From Polytrichum commune (Eukaryota > Streptophyta > Polytrichopsida > Polytrichales > Polytrichaceae), in assembly GCA_950295325.1 (NCBI GenBank), contig OX485806.1, positions 28,026,001 to 28,090,000 of the forward strand: a DNA stretch of 64,000 bases, read 5' to 3'. Each line of letters starts with the position of its first letter. Positions within the stretch are counted from its first letter, which is position 1. The position numbers and the translations under genes were made by a program. This document shows positions 46,742-58,600 of this stretch, in pieces. Below the pieces are notes generated by a model. The model searched no databases and was not told the origin of the DNA. It was given only the letters and a program-made list of their open reading frames with translations.

Positions 46742-49700
46742 TTAATATCGCTCACCAGAATACACCTTTAAAGACCCTGTTTGATCACTACAATCTATAA
46801 CATATTCAATGCGTACATTACCCAGCTTCACCCCTGCCCCATACATAATTCCATTCCCTACTCGTCTGGCTAAACTGCAAGGATTGTTCCAAACCACCTC
46901 AAACTTTTGTAGGTTCGTGAGGGACTCAAAAAATCCATAAGCTTCCATTTGCTGGACAGGCACACGCACTTCTCCCGCAACCTGCCAATCGATCACAAAT
47001 CCATACAGGTAAAACATGCGGGAAAAAGCTTGATGTGATGGCTGATATTTCTGTTACTACAGATTGGTTGAAAGTTGCAAGCACAAAATGATCTCAAAGT
47101 GATCAAACTATCAAAATGTCTATTAAGATGTGAGCACTTCGTGAGGGGTAGAGGTTAACCATTCATGGAACTTGATGATCAAGCTTCTAGAGGTGACAAG
47201 ACAATTCTAATAGCTACATCTGGGAAGTTGTAGTTTACATATATGACCATTTAATGAGCACGCAAATCTTCACTTTGATAATATATAAGAATTTCATATG
47301 AGCTCCAGAAATATGAGGAAAGTGGATACAGCATCTATTTGGATTTGGTAACCATCTTGTACTAATAATTGCGTGTTTCATATCCTAGGAGAAGTGGGCT
47401 AGTTGGAAAAAGTAACCATTTAAGACCCATCTACTTTATTCAAAATGACACAAAAGCTTCAACCAGTTCAAAGGCAAGTACCTCAATGAAGCGACTATTT
47501 CCAGGGAGCTCCCCAGTATTGTGACCACGGAGTGCATATGGGCCTCCATTTGTAAATGTTCGATAGCTCGGAACATCTCCAACACACCCACTATATCTTG
47601 AATGTAGAACAATAACAGTGGGCAGCTGACCTTTTGGCAGTGAATGCTTGGGTATAGGCATATATCTTGTCATAGAAAGTTGGTGTCTATTGAACATGGG
47701 TGCATGGGTGCCCAGCCCCAGACCTTGATCGACCTGTGTGTATAATTTCCCCCTTTGATTTAGTAACACAAATTGATGAGGGTCGCTTGAGCTCAAGACC
47801 TTAACCCGGATGACCTTAGTGACAGGAGCATATTGCTTCATTATCGGTTTTGTTTAAGGGGGGATAAGGTGCAATGATGACAACCGTAACCACAATCATT
47901 CTACCTTGCCCAACTACAATACAAGGGGTACTTGAGTAGTTGCAATGGTTGCAGTTTACTTTCTTTGATTTCATTTTGTTTGTAGTTCCTACGTGGCAGA
48001 GAACTTCAAAACCACAGCATGTGAGAAGATTTGTGGGAGGCAATTACTCATAAACAAAGATATATAATTGTATCATAAGTTAAAGAATAGAATTGAGGCT
48101 TTAGGTAGTGGAAATTTAATAGAAGACACTATGAAAGAAAAGAAAAGAAAAAACTGGATTATCTGACAATTTACTAAATATAATGATTTAGAAGAAATTT
48201 TGTTGAATTTGTTTTGATAAGAATTTTAGAAAAAAGAAAGAAATCATCTAATTTCCTTCACTTTATAGTCAACAATTTTTTTTTTAGGAATTTTTTTTTA
48301 GGATGAATGTTTTTGATACATTTATAGTATTTGAAGGATAAGAGACTAATAAATAGCATTCAATATTAGATGTATATTCCCTAGAATCTATTAATTATTT
48401 ATCTCTGCTCCACAGATTCCACCAATAGGGGGGATGATCATTGAGGCCAAATCCGCTCTTCAACTACAAGAGTGATTATGTGCAAACGACAACAAATTGT
48501 AGTTGTGGTGGAAGGTGGGCCCAAACCCCAGAATATTATATGTAAACGCACCTTCAGGCACTAGACATTGTTCAATCAACACTATAAGGACCAAGGATTA
48601 ATACCTGAAATATGTCTCGTGCGCCTATAAGCCCAGTCTCACCAGGCTGCAAATTGCTTCGTGTAATCTTCATCTGCAAGAAGGCAAGGTGATCGACTCC
48701 TGTAGACACGAATGTTGAATTACTCTTTCCAGAGCGCCAATTCCTTCTTTGATTGCAGATGGTTCCAGCAACATCTCTCGTCGCAACTTCTTCAATGACC
48801 ATCCCATAAGAAAGTTTACTTTGCCTTGAGAGTTTCTGAACAGAAAATAAAAAGATAAATAAAAATGAGTTCCACTAATATGTACATAACACAGCAATAT
48901 TTGAGTGATGTTCACGAAAGAATCCAAATGTGGTTGCGCATCAATGTGAACACCTCAAAAACAACATAATTTTATCCGGAAATTTAAATTTCATCAAACT
49001 ATGGGCCACTTTAATCTATGGTCAAGGGCCATGTCAATGAAATTGTAACGACCCTTGAAAGTCACCTGAAAACATACCATGAAAAATTGAAATTAAATAT
49101 TGTGTAGTTAAAGGCCTTCAAATGTAGTGTAAAGGCATACACAACCAGGCTCTCAACCGAATGCTACTTCATGATCATCCCATTCATGTGGGCCCTTTTA
49201 CACAGTAACTTGTGATAAATCAGGGGTTTGTGAGATTTTAGAGTGTCATGGTCTCCTGGAGGTTTTGTGTTAGACCCACCACCTTGATGTGGGCTTGACG
49301 TAGAATCCAGTAGACCATGAAATATTATCCATTGCATGCACATAGAACTCCGTGTAGGTTTGATCTCATCCATTCAGGCTTCCCTGGTCCGTTAGGCCCT
49401 TAAGCTCTAGTGCACTTGCGCCTAATACATACAGCAAATAATGGAGACCTCCTTCCAAAAGAAAGGCAGAACATGATCAGGGATAATGTATCCCATTCAC
49501 TTTGGTAAACAAAAGTCCGATGTTTAATTTATTTTAATTGTATGCAAGATATCCCAATATCGGAATGTGGTAGATATATCTAAGTAATCCAGAAATTACC
49601 CCACTTGTAGCTGTCCCCTCATTTACCTCAGTAAGAGAAGCCTTAACCCCAGCTCTATCAATCCAAACTGCTGGAACTTGAACTTGATTTTCAGGATCAG

Positions 49701-52700
49701 AAAATGTAGCTGTCAGCTTCCGTTTGTTGAAGACACCCACCCGCAACATGCACTTGTGTGGATTGTGCAAGCCCGTCACATGAGGATGCTCATACTTAAG
49801 ATTAAACCGTAGGTCTTCCTGTAAAAGACATACAGAGGATTTGGCACATAGTAAGATAAGCTAGACATGCCTAATTTGATTACTTATCTTAATCGGACAC
49901 CTATATTTGAGTGGTGTGTGGTTAGGTGTGGATCCAAGAACGACCACCAAAAACACATGTTTTTAAAAGAGATTGGACAATGTGCTCAAAACAGGTTAAC
50001 CATTCTAAGCTCAATAATCAACATAACTGGGGGGACCTGTATGACCATTCAATGAGCACAAGAATCTTCACTTTGGTAATGAATAAGATATTCATATGAA
50101 GCTCCCAAACTTATGAGGAAAGTGGCTACGGCCTCAATTTGGATGTGCTAACCATCCGTACTAAATCGCATGTTTCATATCCTAGGAGAAGTGAGCTTGT
50201 CAGAAAAACAACCATTTAAGACCCATCTACCTTATAGATTTTCAGGCAACTCAAATGCAGACCAGGAAGGTGAACTTTAGCAGCCATAGATAACTATAGA
50301 TGATAATAGTAATGGGTTAAGTACCTCAGGGCATTGAAGATTACTTGTTGCTATAGAACCCAATATGGTTCTATTTTGACCATTGATGTTGCTACGCTGG
50401 ACAGATAAACTTCCGCCGGGTTGAAGTGTTCTCTGCACCACCCACTCTACAACTGCTCAGCTTTCTAAATCACTTCAATGCCCTTCCATGAGTAGAACAC
50501 ACAAAACTTTCGTAGACTTGATCAAGCTGAAACTGTTTCAAGTGATTTGGTTGCCTCTGAGGTAAGTGCACCTATTCCCAACACTTTGGCAAGTTTGGGT
50601 ACTTAAGAGTTATCCAATTTATATGCCAATTATCTCGTTGGATTAGCCTTTTCAAAGTGGATTTTGAAGCCGCATAACTCGAATACATTTGAATAATATC
50701 TCAATTTCTTACGGGATTTTTAACTTTTAAAAATTCATTCCCCACTGTGGTCACATAGGGTCTGTGCTACCCATATTGGACATGCCCCACCTTTTGCATG
50801 AAATAAAATGCTTCCTTAAACATATTATCATATTGCCTAACACCGCATGATTGTGAGAATGTGAGACCACAAGTAACATGCCACACTTGCTTCCAATTCC
50901 TTCTATATCGTTCATTGTAGTGTAAAATTGGCAAATCCATGGCCTTGCCTTTGTCGGAGCCTCCACTTTATCAACCTAGTAATAGTAACTATACTCAACG
51001 CCTAAAGTGACAGTTTTAGCATTGACTACCTTATGCCCACTCACCTAAGTGCAGACACAGGAAGGAAAGAAACTAAGAGAAAATGGGGTCTTCTTACCAG
51101 GGTAGGCCTGCCAGCATCGTTACAAAGAAAGCTCCATTCTGTGTTGACAGATGCAGAGTAAAGAGCTCGCTCTTTGGCCAAAATGTGAAGCAAAATGCAT
51201 TCCCTGTCAGCACACTCGGGGTCAGGAGCAGCCAGAACATGTACTTTGTCAAAGAGCCCTAGCTGCTCTACCCTGTTCAGCACCGCCTTTGCTGCGCCCT
51301 CATTGTATTGCATTCCTCTTCTCACCTGCAGACCAGCCGTTGTTCCATCGGTTTTACATTTTCATAAATTGCACGGAGTGTCATTTTGCAAGCATAATAG
51401 GGGCACATTCCAGTGGCCTGAGGTTTGACCCTTCAAGGGACAGGGGTGAGTTTATACACGATATATGATAGCAAACCCCCAACAAGTACCTAGATAATGT
51501 TTCATCTGTTCTACGATACTGAATCCATATTTAGAACAACCAATTAAATAGAAGAGAAAAAAATAAAGTCATATGCAAGAACAGTGGTATGTATTTGAGT
51601 TTTAATACATTGCAGTGTCATTTTGCAAGCATAGTAGGGGCACATTCCAGTGGCCTGAGGTTTAACCTAAAAGAAATGAAGTGTGTTGATACGCAATATG
51701 TGACGATGTGTACAAACCCCCAACAAGTACCTAAATAATGTTTTATCTGTTCTATGATACTGAATCCAGATTTAGCAGAGCCTATTAGACAAAGGAGAGA
51801 ATAAAGTCATGTGTGACAATGGTGATTAAATAAACATGGTAGTATATATTTGAGTCTAGGTCAAGTACACAAGCTCAAATCTCTCTATGATTCATTTCGC
51901 ATTCTTGTATGCTCAATTTGAAGTAATGCATCAGATAAATGAACTAAATTATGATTGAGTTTCTCTTGACACAATCAGCTTAGAATACCAAAAGTACTTA
52001 AACCCCTCCATATAATACCTTGACGCCCATAATGGGCCTCTTGGACCTTTAAGGGTTAACATTGTGTTAAAAGACAGAAATTGTGTGTGTAAAATAACGG
52101 TGTAAAGTACTTACTGCAAACGGAAATCTTTCCAAAATTATATCAGTGCTGGTGTTGCAATGTGTCGGCTGCTGCCAGTCGTCCTCACATGACACAGAAA
52201 CTTCTGTGATGACACCCTCGTCCACATGGCATTCTAACACACCTGCTTCAGAGTTCTGAAAACTCTTCACCTTTGCATATGTATAACCCTTATTGTGATA
52301 CCAATTCTCTATCCTCTCTTGAATGTCGTAAAGGGTACTTTTCGACACCTCCTTGCTTTTCTGCAGCATTGTTGTAATTTCCTGTTGAATGCATCCAGGT
52401 AGCAAGCATGGAGATACTATCCTTTTCCTCAACCTTGTTGTTGTTTCAGAGATGGCCCCTGTTAATAATTGAGGGCTAATATTGATGCATTGGAATTCAG
52501 AAACGTTGCTATACGTGGCGTCCTTGACAGTGACTACTAATTTAATGCCTCCTCTAGAATGTGCAACCCATTGCATATTCGCAATTTCATACCACCCTGT
52601 ACTTAACAATCTGGACAGTGCATCCTCAAGATCTACCTTCCTATATTGATGTCCGACTGTAATTCCCAGTACTTCATAGGGTGCAGAATCCTCCTCCAAA

Positions 52701-54901
52701 GATAACCCTGCAAAACATCACATATCCCTGAGCTCCAATCTTAAATTGATGAATGCATTCTAGCCAGTGCTTGTGTTAGTGTAAAGACCAATGTCAGATC
52801 GGTATATAGGTGAATGCATGGTATCAATAATCAACATCAATAATGGTATTAAAGAACCTACCCACAGGTATCGAAATTGAAATACCAGTCAAATATTGAC
52901 ATTTGGTGGGTATCTCAAGGTGAGAGAATCTTCATATACATGAGTTATTATTTGAGTCAATACCATTCTAAACCATATTCATACAAGGGCATTTTTACCT
53001 AGGTATGAAGGTTCTTGCATGGGATATAGACCCGAATGATATTGAAAACAAAAATATCCTTAAATACTCATAGCCTACTGGTATCAAAAAATGTGATAAC
53101 CTCATTTCACATAACTGAATGGTATTCAAAAAAGACGATAGCAGTCCAACATTGGTGAAGACCCTTCAATTTGAGGTCGAGTCTGTTGGTGACAAAACAT
53201 GAGCGCCCTTGCATCTTTTATTCTATTTCCCTTTACTTTGATAAAAGGGTGATTTCGTTTGATCAAGCATTTGAAAAGGATCATCCAGTTTAAGTGTGAA
53301 CACTTCATATAGCTACCAAAATACAACTCATGCAATACTAAGTTCTCCTCCTCCTCTTTATTCTACTTCCTTTATGCGAAAGGTTTCATTCGGTCATGCA
53401 AAACAGGAATTCATTTGAACAACTCATACAGCTACCTCAAAACATTACACCATTCAAGCAGAGCACTCTACCCTACCTTCCATATCCACAACCTCGATGC
53501 CTTGACACAAATACTCCCTCTCAGAATTCATTTCCCTGAGCTCCAATCTCTCCTCCTCTTTATTCTACTTCCTTTTACATCGACAACTGGGCAAATGGTT
53601 TCAGTCGGTCAAGCGAATGAATAGGATAATCCAAGTTTCAGTGTGAAAAGATCATACAGCTACCCCAAATATCCATGCAAGGCCACACAAGCAGAGCATC
53701 TTTACCCTACCTTCCAGATCCTCAACTTCGATGCCCCAGCACAAAAACTCCCTCTCAGGATCCAAATCCCAGGGTTCCAATCTCTCCTCCCCTAATGTCC
53801 TCGTCCTCCTTATTCTACTCCTTCACTTCGACAATTAGGCAAATGGTCTCATTCGGTCAAACGATTAAATAGGATCATCCAATTCAACTGCGAGCAAATC
53901 ATACAGCGACCCCCAAAAATTCATGCAATGTCACTCCAGCAGGGCAACCCTTACCCTACCTTCCATATCGACGACTTCGATGCCTCGGCCCAAATACTCC
54001 CTCTCAGAATCGACATCCCTTACCTCCAATCTCTCCTCGTCTTTTTTCGACTCCCTGCATTTCGACAATTGGACAAATGGTGTCGTCCAATTTAAGCGTG
54101 AAGAATCCATACAGCTACCCAAATACATTCATGCAATGATAAGCCCCTACCTTCCCAATCAACAACTTCGATGCCTCGGCACAAATACTCCCTCTCAGAA
54201 TCCACATCCCTGAGCTCCAAACTCTCCTGCTCTAATGTTTCCTCCTCTTGCTTCTCACAAAGTCGCTCCCCCAATGATGATTCTTGAGCTTCTTCTTTGT
54301 CTTCGCCATCCTCCTTACCATGGCCAGAGCACTCAATTGCCGATTTATCTGTCTCTGGAACCCTATCCATGTCGCCACCCTCACCTCCCCACGAATCTCC
54401 ACCATTATCTCCTCCCCCTCCACCATCACCCCTTCCGCCTCCATCTTCCCTTCCCCTTCCCCCTCCCCCTGTTATCCACGAATTCAACCCCTCCAGGCTC
54501 CGCTGAATGCACTGCCCCAGCTTCTCGCCCTGCCCCAAGGCCACATGGAACGGCCTCGCCCCTACGTTCTGCTGCGAGTGCGATGCAAACCTCGGAGACG
54601 AAGAAGCTCCGGCGCCATCTTGAATCCCAAGGCGGCAGCAGGCCACCAGCTCCTGCCTCGCTAAACTCACACGCTTATCCTTATCCTTCTTCTTGTCGCC
54701 AAACAACACAATTCTTCTTCGGCCACCGCCACCATTCGTCGTCGCAGTGTTGTGATAATAATGAGCACCTGATGGATATGCCTGTGCATCGGAAATGGGG
54801 AGAATTATTCCACGAGGATGCTCCGAGCCCCGAAAGGAGGCGAGCGGCGAGGACGACGTCCCAGCAAGCTCAGAGGAGCATAACCCGACAACACTACGCA
54901 T
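46742..54901 (-). CDS. TOC75: TOC75-like plastid protein import channel (divergent, intact)
   Basis: Eight exons (minus): 54901-54151, 52707-52115, 51325-51098, 50432-50325, 49818-49627, 48835-48605, 47733-47482, 46981-46742. All have GT-AG borders and compatible phases, giving about 864 residues (Arabidopsis TOC75-III about 818). Toc75 is the Omp85-type beta-barrel pore of the outer envelope. Exon 1 has a Ser-rich leader, a glycine-rich stretch (about 145-176; polyglycine directs Toc75 to the envelope) and an acidic linker. Exons 2-3 hold POTRA domains (FQCINIS, SPCLLPGCIQQEI, WYHNKGYTYAKV, EQLGLFDKV, NTEWSF). Exons 4-8 form the barrel: LQPGGSLS, VWIDRAGVKASLTE, STGVDHLAFLQ, VDQGLGLG, GGPYALRGHNTGEL, MYGAGVKLG and a final aromatic GERY. 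The L6 motif reads LRGH instead of (V/I)RG(Y/F), and several usually invariant glycines near the end are replaced. It resembles TOC75-III, not OEP80. A diverged paralogue under relaxed constraint is likely. Confidence 0.88.
47225..47440. repeat. Family R repeat in TOC75 intron 7
   Basis: GACCATTTAATGAGCACGCA...AACCATCTTGTACTAAT...TTTCATATCCTAGGAGAAG...AGACCCATCTAC. It ends about 42 bases from the exon 7 donor. Confidence 0.65.
49003..49408. mobile_element. Decayed Tourist-like MITE in TOC75 intron 5
   Basis: Begins GGGCCACTTTAATCTATGG. Inside, it matches 22430-22700 (CTCAACCGAATG, GGTCTCCTGGAGGTTTTGTG, ACCATGAAA, TCCATTGCATGC). The right terminus is not clear, so the end is approximate. Confidence 0.6.
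49870..50240. repeat. Family R repeat in TOC75 intron 4 (longest copy)
   Basis: Runs from TTAATCGGACACCTATATTT through GTGGTTAGGTGTGGATCC, AAGAGATTGGAC, GGGACCTGTATGACCATT and TTTCATATCCTAGGAGAAG to ACCCATCTACCTTATAG. It occupies most of the intron and ends about 85 bases from the exon 4 donor. No TIRs, no coding frame and no obvious poly-A, so the class is unknown (a SINE or degraded MITE are candidates). Confidence 0.65.
51366..51855. repeat. ~245-bp tandem duplication in the region upstream of exon 3 (TOC75 intron 2)
   Basis: GAGTGTCATTTTGCAAGCAT...CATTCCAGTGGCCTGAGG...CCCCCAACAAGTACCTA occurs at about 51366-51610 and again at 51612-51855 with moderate divergence. Confidence 0.75.
53170..54210. 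repeat. Tandem copies of the exon 1 / intron 1 junction of TOC75
   Basis: The last ~70 bases of exon 1 plus the start of intron 1, including donor GGAAG|GTAGGG at 54151, recur with donors at 53960, 53711 and 53477 (spacings 191, 249, 234). Two more partial units without the coding part lie at 53170-53400. The duplicated coding bits keep DSERE and GIEV-D-EG in translation. Using the nearest upstream AG at the 53960 copy would shift the frame, so the copies do not look like usable exons. Confidence 0.8.
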
Positions 54902-55146
54902 CGCAACAAATTCTTCTCCTCACTTCGACTCAATCTCAATCTCTTCACACCCACCTCGCTCTTAGCGGCTCGCGCAAGAATGAAGAAATCTTCTCCCTCT
55001 GAACACTTACTTAGCCCCAACTCTCACAAAACCCACGATGAATCCTCTCCGCCGTCGTCTTCTTCGGGTGTGAGAAAAGCTTAGCCGGAACTCTCACTTA
55101 CACGCAAAAAAAGGTCGGAAGAGCAAATCCCAACAACACTACGCAT
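54902..55146 (-). promoter_or_regulatory. TOC75 upstream region with a duplicated start and 21-codon uORF
   Basis: The first ~30 bases of the coding sequence (ATGCGTAGTGTTGTTGGGAT) and adjacent 5' sequence occur again 245 bases upstream. The upstream copy has its own ATG at 55146, reading MRSVVGICSSD and stopping at 55081, with a GTAAGT sequence just inside. If transcription begins beyond 55146, this is an uORF, or an alternative first exon through that GTAAGT. No TATA box is assigned. Confidence 0.6.
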
Positions 55147-55699
55147 CGTAACAAATTCTGCCACTTCTCTATCTCAATCTCAATCTCTGCCTCTGCATAC
55201 CACATCACAAAAAAAATTATCCCTGACCCTCAACGCTTATTACAGAAAAGGATAAATCTTCTCCCCATCCGAGCCTCCGAAAGTGGAAGGAAGCTTTTGC
55301 AGTCCGGTTAACCCACAACTCCTGATTGACAGGTTCTGGCACCTGGGGAATTTAAGTGTTGGGGCCACTTTTGTGATCTGAAATTGGATGATGATGATGA
55401 GTAGCTCGAAATGGAAAGTAATTGGGTGATGAGGAGGAAATTGCATCACACCGAGACAAGGACGATTGTCCACCGGTCCGGTGACATGGAAATCTGTGGA
55501 ATGTACATTTGGAATACAATTCTACATCTTGCAAGATTAAGACATTTTGAGTTTTATCAATGGTGGTGTTGGGAAATAGTTGGAGTGACGTTGGGAGTTA
55601 GGTATGCTAAAAACCATGTGTAATAGGTTATTGGAGCCATGCACTAATACTAAAAACCATATGCTTATGAGCATTGGCATTTGTATTCATTAGCACCAC
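55147..55699. other. Spacer upstream of TOC75
   Basis: Short frames on both strands without recognisable domains. Presumed promoter side of TOC75, then the left flank of the transposon. Confidence 0.4.
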
Positions 55700-58600
55700 A
55701 TAGGGTGGGCATCCCTCGTCCCTAAGGGCGGGACAGAGAAGGGTTTGTGCCCCTCTGTCCGCCCGCTATAGCTAGGGCCGGGTTTCTGAACCCCTAGCCA
55801 ATTCTGAGCGAGTTGGGGATCCAACTGCCTTTCCGGCACATTTTCTGGACCCAATCCCCTCAACTCTTCGCTCATCCTCATTTCTCTCCTATCTCCCTCT
55901 TCTCTCACCTTTATTGATTGAACATTCTTGCATACTTAAGGGGGTCTTCATTATAACTTGTAAGTGCTATTGATTGTGATTTCCATTTAGTATTGAGATC
56001 TGCATAGTTATCTTGGTGTATATGTTATAATATTAGCGAGGTTTCTTTGTACATGCTTTTCATTTTGTAACATTGGTTGTACAGGTTTTGTAACATAGGG
56101 TTTTCTAAGAATATAAGGTTTTGTAATATAGGAGTTGTCAAATTTAAGGGTTAACTTGATAGATATAAGTATTAAGATCTACATAGTTAGTTACAATGTT
56201 GATGTATATTTTATAATATTAGAGAGGTTTCTTTGTACATGTTTTGATTTTATGACATTGGTTGTTATTCTTTTTTAATGCATGTCATATGATCTTTTTT
56301 TTAGAGTTGTAGTTGTTAAGTTCAAGATCTAGAATTCAAGATTCACCAACAACGGCTAGGGTTCATGAAGATTAAAATTCTGAATTTATATATTATATAC
56401 ATTATATTTAAAATGTGTATATGTGTGAGGGGATTGGGATGTGATTAAAAAAAATTATGAATATTTAATATCAAATATGGATGAGGATGAAGAATTTTTT
56501 GATGATAATTAATTCTACCCATCGATTTTGAAGATGATATAAGTGAATTGGTGGAGGTCGTAAAATTTCTTCAAAATATTTATGAAGGTGGTAATGCAAG
56601 TATTGATACTTCAACAATCCAAAAAACATACTTTCATTCATCGGATTTAGAGTCGGATTATAATGAGAATGATGAAGGTGATGGAATATTGGACACTTGA
56701 AAGAATTTGGAAGTTATTGGTGAAGAGCATGTTGATATTGGAGCATCAAATTTTACTTATGAGTCTTCTTCATTATTGTTTAAGGATGTTCATATTGAGA
56801 CAATTCCAAAGTATGTGCATTTTATCCTTAATTTCATGAAACTTATGATTAATTGTATGCAAAAAAATCCAATATTTTATCAAATTCATAATGCAAATGT
56901 TTTTTTTTGTTCCATTTCAAATATTCATAGGCATTCCACAAGTAGCAATGTAGAAATTCATATTATTGAGCGATGGAATAGATAAGCTTCTCCAATAGAT
57001 TATAGACATTCAATTGGGCAAAAATATCATATTGATAGTATTGGTAGACATTTATTGTTAACTTTAACAATGAATGCAATTCGTACACAATGAAGTTTCG
57101 ATATCAATGTTGGGAATATTCATGAATCTTTCATTCGTAATTGTATGAATTCTTGTTAAATATGTCACAAGATTAAGATTTGGGATGAAATTATTACAAA
57201 TTTTAAATATATTTTAAATATCGATATTAAATTTTTGCATTTTGCATTAAACATCTTGTTCTTAAAAGACGTTATAAACAATGAGAGGGAAAAAATCAAA
57301 TTGTGACATTATCATTATACCATTCTCATCGGGTTGGAAACAAAGACCGTGTTCAAAGAAAATCCAATGATGTTAAATTTCTAAAAAATAATAATTTTAT
57401 AAGAGATGGAACATCTAGATTGTATAATTGTGGATCTCAAATCAAAATAGTGAAAACTAGAGAAACAAAAACATCTATTTCATTAATCGAAGGCCAACTC
57501 TAAACACTATGTATGTGTACACTAAGCATAGTATACATGCCCCTTGTTCTTATTCACCCATATGTCATATCTTGGATTATGAATAACTAAAAATATATGC
57601 ATTCTGCAATAGCTCTAGAAACTATATAAGAGCGAACACGGAATTTATTTTCTTAAAGTGTCGGAAAACTAGAATATGTTACTGATCGATTTTATATTAT
57701 CAGAAAACAAGTGGAAACATTTACATATTCTATAACAGTACATGATATGTATAATTATTCAAACATGTAATTTTTTTTACAATCATTCATTATTTTATTT
57801 TATTTTATTTAAAAAAAATTATGTATGTTATCATTTTTATAGATTCTCTTTGCAATAATGATTGGGATGTTGTCGAAATTGAAATAACAAACTTGCAATA
57901 GTAAGCAAAAGTTATTTATTACCAACTATATGCATCAATGAATGAAGATACTAAAAAAAATTGTATTTGTTATTAAAGATGATATTTTATGAGGAGTATG
58001 ACATCTAAATTCTTTAATAATAATTCTTGGGCGTTGGACTCCACATTAAAGACAAATCAAAATGGTTTACTCTTTATGCCGCAATTGTACCCAATCAAGA
58101 TAAAATTGATGTGTCGGTTTTTTATATGTTATGTTTCAATGATATTAGATAAGGACATGAATAGATTGTATAGGAGTTAATTTTAACTCACGTTTTTACC
58201 TCTCTTAGTTAGATATGACCCTCAATCATTGTCATAAACAAACATAAGATTTTTTTACTGCAATTACCAATGTTATGAATTTTATATATATATATATATA
58301 TATATTGTTGAAATACGAATGACAATATAAAAGTATAAATTGGTGGGAAAATATTATTGTGTCACTTTCATGTTATGAAGGCATAAAGTGAAAACTTACA
58401 TATTAGAGTGTCGGTTTGTGATAAAGACCATGTATGAGGAGCTTTACATGTTTTAATATTTTATTCCAATAAGAATAGTTTTTATGAGAACTTGAACAAA
58501 TTTTATGAAGAATTTCAATATATCCTTGCTTTTGGAACATACATTAACACCGAATGGACTAGTATCAATGTGCATTGGTGAACAATATGGCCAAGATTTG

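Noticed and set aside
52067-52699. OEP80 rather than TOC75
   Set aside because: POTRA and barrel motifs (CINIS, PCLLP, WIDRAGVKA, VDQGLGLG, GGPYALRG) and the glycine-rich N-terminus follow TOC75-III, not OEP80.
53931-54128. The intronic junction copies as cassette exons of TOC75
   Set aside because: With the nearest upstream AG at the 53960 copy, the phase does not match exon 1 and a stop follows; they are better explained as duplicated intron-border sequence.
54235-55002. 255-codon plus-strand frame opposite TOC75 exon 1
   Set aside because: Proline-rich antisense of the glycine-rich exon; TOC75 on the minus strand is supported by seven further exons.
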